From the NCBI GenBank assembly GCA_018333395.1, contig JAGXSQ010000004.1, positions 1 through 19,784 on the forward strand: 19,784 bases of DNA, read 5' to 3'. The notes under the pieces were generated by a model. The model did no database searches and had not been told where the DNA came from. It was given only the letters and a program-made list of their open reading frames with translations. Position numbers and translations under genes: made by a program. Positions 14,808-19,784 of the stretch are shown here, piece after piece. Within the stretch, counting starts at the first letter, position 1. The number at the start of each line of letters is the position of its first letter. This DNA comes from Dethiobacter sp. (GTDB lineage: Bacteria; Bacillota_D; Dethiobacteria; Dethiobacterales; Dethiobacteraceae).

Positions 14808-14824
14808 ATACCGGGTGAGGGTAT
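14808..14824 (+). promoter_or_regulatory. Candidate CsoR/CstR-family operator
   Basis: ATACCGGGTGAGGGTAT has exactly the ATACC-N7-GGTAT spacing of CsoR-family operators such as the copZA site of Bacillus subtilis. It sits about 2-18 bases past the predicted transcription start, a repressing position. CstR repressors control persulfide-handling genes of the kind encoded just downstream. The arms are only 5 bp and the centre is not symmetric. Confidence 0.5.
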
Positions 14825-14880
14825 ATAAATTGCCTAAGTTTAGTCAAGTTTATCCTCTACTAAATTAAGGGGTGAAAAAA

Positions 14881-17376
14881 ATGTCCCGAAAAGTATTAAT
14901 CGTGGGCGGTGTAGCCGGAGGCGCGAGCGCTGCCGCTAGGCTCAGGAGGCTAGACGAAGAAGCGGAAATAATCATCTTTGAAAGAGGGGGACATATCTCC
15001 TTTGCCAACTGCGGCCTTCCCTACTATATCGGCGAGACTATCGCAGAACGGTCCGCGCTGATTATCCAGACACCCGAAAAAATGAAAGCCCTGCTCAACA
15101 TCAACGCCAGGCTGCATCATGAAGTTACTGGCGTGAATCCGGCGCAAAAAACAATTACAGTCAAAAACTTGTCAGAAGGAACGAGCTACGAAGAAACTTA
15201 CGACTACCTAGTGCTGTCCCCGGGAGCAAAACCCATTCGTCCGCCAATCCCCGGCATTGACAGTCCCGGCATTTTTGCTCTGCGCACTATGCCCGATACC
15301 GACGCCATCAAGGAATACCTGACAAGCAAAGCGCCAAAAAGTATCGTGATCGTGGGCGGCGGCTACATCGGCCTAGAAATGGCAGAGAATCTTCATGCGG
15401 CAGGGCTTAACGTCTCCGTGGTAGAGAAAATGGAGCAGCTCATCGGCACCATGGACTACGATATGGCTGCTCTGGTCCAGGGTCATCTGCTGGCCAAAGG
15501 CGTTCACCTTTATTTAAACGATGGGGTTACGCAGTTTAGGCAAAACGAAGGTGATATTGAAGTACTACTGGAGAGCGGGAAAAAAGTAAGCTGCCAGATG
15601 GTGTTGTTATCCATCGGCGTCAGGCCTGACGTTGCTTTCCTGGAAGGAAGTGGCCTCGCCCTGGGAGAAAGAGGAGGCATCAGGGTAAATTCACGGTTGC
15701 AGACATCCGACCCCAGTATTTACGCTATCGGCGACGCTACCGAAGTAACCGACTTTGTCAGCGGCGAACACGCGCTCATTCCCTTGGCCGGTCCGGCCAA
15801 CAAGCAGGGGCGTATCGTCGCCAATAATATCGCTGGCCGCACCGCTTTGTATCAGGGCACCCAGGGTACGGCCATCGCCAAGATTTTTGACTTGGCCATC
15901 GCCACGACAGGCCAAAACGAAAAAGCTTTGAAGCGCAGGGGGGTTAGTTTCCTCTCTACGGTAACCCATGCCAAATCCAATGCCGATTACTATCCAGGAG
16001 CCCTGCCCATGACCATCAAGCTGCACTACACGCCGGACGGCCTGCTGCTGGGAGCGCAAATTGTCGGTTACAGCGGCGTAGATAAAGCTATGGACACCTT
16101 GGCAACAGCGCTTCGCTTCCAGAGAACAGTCTATGACTTACAGGAACTGGAACTGGCCTACGCACCGCCCTTTTCCTCCGCCAAAACACCGGTCAATGTT
16201 GCCGGTCTCGTAGCCGGAAACAGACTAGATGGCACCATGGAGGTGGCCTTCTGGCATGAAATTGACAGCCTAGGCACAGAAACCACCATTCTAGACGTTG
16301 GCGAAAAGGAAGAAAGAGAACTGGGACATATTGCTGGCTCTGTTCATATCCCCCTCGGTGAATTGCGCGCCAGAATAAATGAGCTGGATAAGGATAAAGA
16401 AGTGGTCGTCTGTTGTCAGGTGGGGCGGAGAGCGTATCTGGCAGCGCGAGTGCTAAGTCAAAAAGGGTTTAAAGCCAAGGTTCTCACTGGCGGCTACACA
16501 CATTACAACACCATAAAGCAAGCCCTAGAAAACCTGAAAAAACAAGACTACCTGTTTGGAGAGGATAAAATGAGTTTTCAAGACTTGACAAAACAAGCTA
16601 TCTACAGCTCCGAAAACAGCGGTCAGCCAGCGCTCAAGTTTGCCGGTGAAACCATCCGGCTCAATGCCTGCGGTCTTTCCTGCCCCGGCCCCATTGTGGA
16701 AGTATACAAAAAAATGGCGCAGCTTAAGAGCGGAGACGTCCTGGAAGTACTCGCCTCAGATCCAGGCTTTGTCAATGACATCCGGGCCTGGTGTGGCAAA
16801 ACGGGCCACACGCTGCTAAGCGCCGGAAAAGAAGGCTCCTCTTTCAAGGCCATGATAGCAAAAGGTAGCGACATCCCGAACACGCCAGGGGCACAAGCGC
16901 AGCTTCCGCAAAACAAGACCATCATAGTTTTCAGCGGCGATCTCGACAAAGCTATCGCCTCTTTCATCATCGCTACCGGCGCTGCCGCCATGGGCAGGAA
17001 GGTAACTATGTTCTTCACCTTCTGGGGACTAAACGTCCTGCGCAAGCCGAAAGGCAAGTCGCCGCAAAAAGACCTCCTCGCCAGAATGTTTGGCATGATG
17101 ATGCCAAGAGGCAGCCAAAAACTCGGGTTGTCGCGCATGAACATGCTGGGGATTGGCCCAAGGATGATCCGCATGGTCATGAACATGAAAAACGTGGATT
17201 CTCTGGAAGGGCTCATTGAGCAGGCCAAAAACAACGGCGTGGTGCTCATGGCCTGTCAGATGTCCATGGATGTAATGGGCATCAAACACGAGGAACTGCT
17301 GGACGGCGTGGAAATAGGCGGTGTGGCCACCTACCTCGGGGAAGCTGAAGACGCAAACGTGAACCTGTTTATCTAG
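14881..17376 (+). CDS. CoA-disulfide reductase-rhodanese-TusA-DsrE2 fusion (persulfide handling)
   Basis: Four sulfur-trafficking modules in one 831-residue cytoplasmic chain. Residues 1-445: FAD/NAD(P)H CoA-disulfide or CoA-persulfide reductase with dinucleotide loops (VGGVAGGASA; VGGGYIGLEMAE at 158-169) and the redox Cys44 in SFANCGLPYY. About 455-555: rhodanese with Cys512 in the CQVGRR loop. About 590-660: TusA/SirA-like sulfur carrier with Cys601 in GLSCPGPI. About 678-831: DsrE2-like domain with Cys792 in MACQMSMD. The order suggests a relay of sulfane sulfur between cysteines. The frame opens at a GTG (14872), but that lies in the Shine-Dalgarno AAGGGGTGA; the ATG at 14881 is preferred. 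Similar long fusions occur in other Firmicutes; the physiological substrate is not settled. It is monocistronic, convergent with the AEC gene 16 bases away. Confidence 0.94.
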   Translation: MSRKVLIVGGVAGGASAAARLRRLDEEAEIIIFERGGHISFANCGLPYYIGETIAERSALIIQTPEKMKALLNINARLHHEVTGVNPAQKTITVKNLSEGTSYEETYDYLVLSPGAKPIRPPIPGIDSPGIFALRTMPDTDAIKEYLTSKAPKSIVIVGGGYIGLEMAENLHAAGLNVSVVEKMEQLIGTMDYDMAALVQGHLLAKGVHLYLNDGVTQFRQNEGDIEVLLESGKKVSCQMVLLSIGVRPDVAFLEGSGLALGERGGIRVNSRLQTSDPSIYAIGDATEVTDFVSGEHALIPLAGPANKQGRIVANNIAGRTALYQGTQGTAIAKIFDLAIATTGQNEKALKRRGVSFLSTVTHAKSNADYYPGALPMTIKLHYTPDGLLLGAQIVGYSGVDKAMDTLATALRFQRTVYDLQELELAYAPPFSSAKTPVNVAGLVAGNRLDGTMEVAFWHEIDSLGTETTILDVGEKEERELGHIAGSVHIPLGELRARINELDKDKEVVVCCQVGRRAYLAARVLSQKGFKAKVLTGGYTHYNTIKQALENLKKQDYLFGEDKMSFQDLTKQAIYSSENSGQPALKFAGETIRLNACGLSCPGPIVEVYKKMAQLKSGDVLEVLASDPGFVNDIRAWCGKTGHTLLSAGKEGSSFKAMIAKGSDIPNTPGAQAQLPQNKTIIVFSGDLDKAIASFIIATGAAAMGRKVTMFFTFWGLNVLRKPKGKSPQKDLLARMFGMMMPRGSQKLGLSRMNMLGIGPRMIRMVMNMKNVDSLEGLIEQAKNNGVVLMACQMSMDVMGIKHEELLDGVEIGGVATYLGEAEDANVNLFI

Positions 17377-17392
17377 TTTTGCCCTTATTTCC

Positions 17393-18313
17393 TCACAACA
17401 ACAGCGCCACCAGCGGGATGCTCAGCACAGACAGGAGTGTGGAAAGAAAAACCATCTGGGACGCCAGAGCGGCATTGCCCTCGTATTGTTCAGCCAGAAT
17501 AGCCGTATTGGCAGCCGCCGGCATAGCAGCAATGACAGTTGGAATCCCTACCAGCATCTCCGGCAGCGAGAGACTCCGCAAAGCAACCCACACCATAAGC
17601 GGCAGCAACAGCAGCCGCAGCAAGCTGACCACATACACCCGCCAGTTGACAAAGATACGTTTGACCGGCATAGTCGCCAAGAGCGCCCCGACCAGCATCA
17701 TCGACAACGGCGTGGTTAGCGCACCCAGCTGCTCCACCGCCAAAGCGACCGGCCCCGGCAGAATAACAGAAAAAAGAAATAAAAAAAAGCCTGCGAATAC
17801 GGCAGCCACGGCTGGGTTAACGAACACCCTCCAGTTGAAGGCCGGGGTACCTTCTTTTTTGGTGCTGATCATGATCACGCCCAGAGTAAAAGCAAGCAGG
17901 TTAAAAGGTAAATTGTAAATGGCCGCGTAAAAGACGCCCGCCTCCCCAAAAATGGCATAAACTACCGGGTACCCCATAAAGCCCACGTTGGAAAAGACGA
18001 GTACAAAGCGGAACACACCACGCTCCTCGGGAGGAGAAGCCAGCAGCCAAGAAAACAGAAAAGCAAGCAAAATGGAACAGGCGTAAATAGCCAGGGAAAT
18101 CAGTAAAATTACACCGCTCTCTTTCAATAAGGAGAAAGAAAAAGGCCTCTGCATGGAATAAATAATCAGGGCGGGCAACGCGATTTTAAGCAGCAGGCCA
18201 GACAAGCCTTTCGTCAGCCTACTGTCCAGAAAACCCGCTTTACGGGCCCCATAACCAACAAGCAAGATCAGAAACAAAGCCAAGATTTGTTCAAAAACAG
18301 CGTAGAACTGCAT
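17393..18313 (-). CDS. AEC (auxin efflux carrier)-family permease
   Basis: Secondary transporter of the AEC family; bacterial members move mono- and dicarboxylates such as malate or malonate, driven by ion gradients. The 306-residue product is almost entirely hydrophobic, with about ten membrane segments in two halves, and shows family features: GYGARKAGFLD, the NVGFMGYPVVYAIFG stretch after the first half, and AAMPAAANTAILAEQY near the C-terminus. The frame continues upstream to 18433 into the acyl-CoA enzyme gene, but the ATG at 18313 with AAGGGGG 6 bases before it gives the normal N-terminus. It follows the CaiB-like gene by 29 bases, so the permease may import the acid whose CoA ester that enzyme handles. 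Confidence 0.9.
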   Translation of the reverse strand: MQFYAVFEQILALFLILLVGYGARKAGFLDSRLTKGLSGLLLKIALPALIIYSMQRPFSFSLLKESGVILLISLAIYACSILLAFLFSWLLASPPEERGVFRFVLVFSNVGFMGYPVVYAIFGEAGVFYAAIYNLPFNLLAFTLGVIMISTKKEGTPAFNWRVFVNPAVAAVFAGFFLFLFSVILPGPVALAVEQLGALTTPLSMMLVGALLATMPVKRIFVNWRVYVVSLLRLLLLPLMVWVALRSLSLPEMLVGIPTVIAAMPAAANTAILAEQYEGNAALASQMVFLSTLLSVLSIPLVALLL

Positions 18314-18342
18314 TAACTGCCCCCTTACTGCCAAAAACAATC

Positions 18343-19482
18343 TCAGACAATACCCTGGCTGACTAACAGAGCGATTTCCTGCTCTGTGTAATATGCTGCC
18401 CGCAGTACCTCCTGCGTATGCTGGCCGAGACAAGGAGATGGTCCGTCCGGTCGCCTGTCCTGTCCGCTTATCTTTACCGGAAAAGCCAGCACCTGGCTGC
18501 CAAGCAATCCGCGCGCTTGGGACTGTGGATGGGCAAACGCCTCCGCTAAGCCCAGCACCGGTTCACAGCAGGCATCCACAGGTTCGAAAATTTCCTCCCA
18601 CTCCCGGCGCGAACGAGAGCTAAAGATAGCCGCCACTTCTTGCTGCAACGACTTCTGGTCAGGCTGGTACTGTTGCGCGGCCAGGTCTTCCCTGCCGACG
18701 GCGCGGCAAAACTCGGCCCAGAACTTAGGTTCCAGCGCGCCCAGTGACATATAGCCATCATCGGCGGTACGGTACACGCCATAGCAAGCCACTCCTCCGT
18801 TTAGCATCATACCTCCCCGCTCTGCTGGGCGTCCGGCGAACAACTCCGCTGCCGCCAAGGGTAGCCAGGCCACCAACCCATCCAGCATGGCCACGTCCAG
18901 ATACCGACCGCCACCACCGCGAAAACGGGCTAGTAGGGCGGCCAAAATCGCCATTACGGCCATCTGTGAGCCGCCGCCGACATCGCCAATTTGCACACTG
19001 GGGACAACGGGCGGCCCCTCTTTGCTGCCAGTCAACCCTAGTATACCGGCCAGCGCAATGTAGTTAATATCATGCCCGGCCCGTTCGCGGTAAGGACCGT
19101 CCTGCCCATAGCCACTGATGGAGCAGTAGATGATCTCCGGGTTAGCTGACTGCACCGCCTGATAACCGATGCCGAGCGCCTCCACCACCCCGGGCCGGAA
19201 GCCTTCCACCACCACGTCGGCCTCTCTGGCTAAGCGCAAGAAAAGCTCGACCCCCTCCCGCTTCTTCAGGTTGAGCGTCATGCTTTTCTTATTCCTGTTT
19301 AACAGTCGGAAATAAAGACTCAACTCTCCGTCCATAGGCCCCATGAGCCGCATGTAGTCGCCTTCGCTAGGGCTTTCCACTTTAATGACTTCCGCACCCA
19401 TGTCCGCCAAGAGCATGGTGCAAAACGGTCCAGGGTAGAGCCTTGTCAAGTCCAGCACGCGGATTCCTTTTAGCAAGTCCAT
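18343..19482 (-). CDS. CaiB/BaiF family III CoA-transferase or alpha-methylacyl-CoA racemase
   Basis: Family III CoA-transferase fold enzyme that moves CoA between carboxylic acids or epimerises 2-methylacyl-CoA esters. The 379-residue product begins with the family signature LLKGIRVLDLTRLYPGPFCTMLLADMGAEVIKVE (residues 3-36; Arg14 contacts CoA in relatives). Residues 136-141 (GHDINY) and 166-170 (GDVGG) match the racemase active site: His137 and Asp167 are 30 residues apart, as are His126 and Asp156 of Mycobacterium tuberculosis MCR. This favours racemase-like chemistry over plain transfer, though many clostridial members are annotated only as transferases. The start follows GGGAGAG. It is first in a two-gene operon with the AEC permease, behind a leader of about 155 bases. 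Confidence 0.9.
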   Translation of the reverse strand: MDLLKGIRVLDLTRLYPGPFCTMLLADMGAEVIKVESPSEGDYMRLMGPMDGELSLYFRLLNRNKKSMTLNLKKREGVELFLRLAREADVVVEGFRPGVVEALGIGYQAVQSANPEIIYCSISGYGQDGPYRERAGHDINYIALAGILGLTGSKEGPPVVPSVQIGDVGGGSQMAVMAILAALLARFRGGGGRYLDVAMLDGLVAWLPLAAAELFAGRPAERGGMMLNGGVACYGVYRTADDGYMSLGALEPKFWAEFCRAVGREDLAAQQYQPDQKSLQQEVAAIFSSRSRREWEEIFEPVDACCEPVLGLAEAFAHPQSQARGLLGSQVLAFPVKISGQDRRPDGPSPCLGQHTQEVLRAAYYTEQEIALLVSQGIV

Positions 19483-19558
19483 TTTTTATCTCTCCCGTCT
19501 CTGCTTTCGTCCTTCTTTTTTGTCGCCCAGGTTGCCGGTCGGCTAGAGGAGGCTTTGG

Positions 19559-19693
19559 ATGTCAGCCATGGCCTACGAAACAAAAAGCCCTAAACAAATT
19601 ATGCGCCCACTAGGCAAATTCCTCTACCGGGTGGCAAATAATCACAAATACTGCCACCTAGATTCTACGTCAACAATTTTAAAATGGCCTTAA
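19559..19693 (+). CDS. Possible 44-residue small protein
   Basis: Not recognised. An ATG at 19559 lies 6 bases after GAGGAGG, a near-perfect Shine-Dalgarno, and opens 44 codons to a TAA at 19691-19693. The product is basic (RPLGKFLYRVANN, with one Cys) and has no membrane segment or clear motif. It is divergent from the CaiB-like gene and overlaps that gene's probable promoter and dyad. No convincing promoter precedes it: TTGTCG-N17-CTAGAG is poor. It may be a small protein, the remnant of a decayed gene, or a chance frame with a good ribosome site. Confidence 0.3.
   Translation: MSAMAYETKSPKQIMRPLGKFLYRVANNHKYCHLDSTSTILKWP
19630..19673 (-). promoter_or_regulatory. Candidate promoter and operator dyad of the CaiB-AEC operon
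   Basis: On the minus strand TTGACG (19668-19673), a 17-bp spacer and TATTTG (19645-19650, a weak -10). An inverted repeat GGTGGCA (19630-19636)/TGCCACC (19652-19658) has half-site centres 22 bp apart, two helical turns. It straddles the -10, as expected for a repressor operator. Which regulator binds is unknown. Confidence 0.45.
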
Positions 19694-19722
19694 AATCAGA
19701 AAACATCAGGGTTTTAGCTAAA

Positions 19723-19753
19723 TTTAATTTTCACCCAATGGGTGAAAATTAAA
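19723..19753. promoter_or_regulatory. Perfect 14-bp inverted repeat of unknown role
   Basis: TTTAATTTTCACCC (19723-19736), a 3-base spacer AAT and the exact complement GGGTGAAAATTAAA (19740-19753). The stem is followed by A-rich rather than T-rich sequence next to the GC core on both strands, so it is not a typical terminator; an operator is more likely. It lies about 50 bp upstream of the candidate CaiB promoter. The rest of the 19483-19784 stretch shows no other gene. Confidence 0.5.
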
Positions 19754-19784
19754 ACGCATAAACATGTTGATTTATCAGCTTTTC

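Noticed and set aside
19619..19660. Sigma-54 (-24/-12) promoter for the CaiB operon
   Set aside because: TGGCAG is present on the minus strand but the -12 GC dinucleotide is absent at the required spacing.

Overview
The window looks like chromosomal DNA of an anaerobic Gram-positive bacterium of the Firmicutes (Clostridia, broadly Peptococcaceae-like). Four things point there: a mraZ-rsmH-ftsL-PBP division cluster, a hisS-aspS pair next to a 6S RNA gene, AGGAGG-type ribosome binding sites with several GTG/TTG starts, and a soluble NADH/ferredoxin flavoprotein operon. The species cannot be named from sequence alone. I saw no insertion sequence, phage gene, tRNA, rRNA or CRISPR array.

Layout. 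Positions 1-2892 (minus) hold the head of the division and cell-wall cluster: a MraZ operator, mraZ, rsmH, ftsL and the first 332 codons of a class B penicillin-binding protein. Positions 2952-4438 (minus) hold a thiol-redox unit, ccdA and a ResA/TlpA thioredoxin, possibly followed by a tiny CxxC protein, ending at a strong terminator. Positions 4441-6132 (minus) hold a CsoR-family repressor and the magnesium channel mgtE. Positions 6147-6762 are non-coding: a 6S RNA on the minus strand, then, divergently, a structured leader ending in a terminator just before hisS. hisS and aspS follow on the plus strand. Positions 9980-14625 (minus) hold a four-gene operon (NuoF-like, NuoG/HydA-N-like, FMN glutamate-synthase-like, NuoE-like). 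Divergent from it is a four-domain persulfide/CoA-disulfide protein (14881-17376). Positions 17393-19482 (minus) hold a CaiB/AMACR-type acyl-CoA enzyme and an AEC-family permease. The last 300 bases are mostly regulatory, with one possible small ORF.

The most unusual part is the NuoF/NuoG-N/GltB-like/NuoE operon. It has the NADH-flavin-FeS core of electron-bifurcating hydrogenases and formate dehydrogenases, but the catalytic partner is a glutamate-synthase-type FMN barrel. That barrel has lost the usual [3Fe-4S] cysteines and has no amidotransferase domain, and it carries a four-cysteine motif near its N-terminus. This suggests a bifurcating or NADH-linked oxidoreductase with an unknown organic substrate.

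Two further themes deserve attention. First, ATACC-N7-GGTAT-like sites lie at the start of both the ccdA-resA transcript and the CoA-disulfide reductase/rhodanese/TusA/DsrE2 transcript, and a CsoR-family repressor is encoded nearby; a shared thiol, persulfide or copper response is plausible. Second, the hisS leader shows helices, a likely pseudoknot and a terminator, but none of the T-box sequence hallmarks, so it may be an undescribed attenuator.
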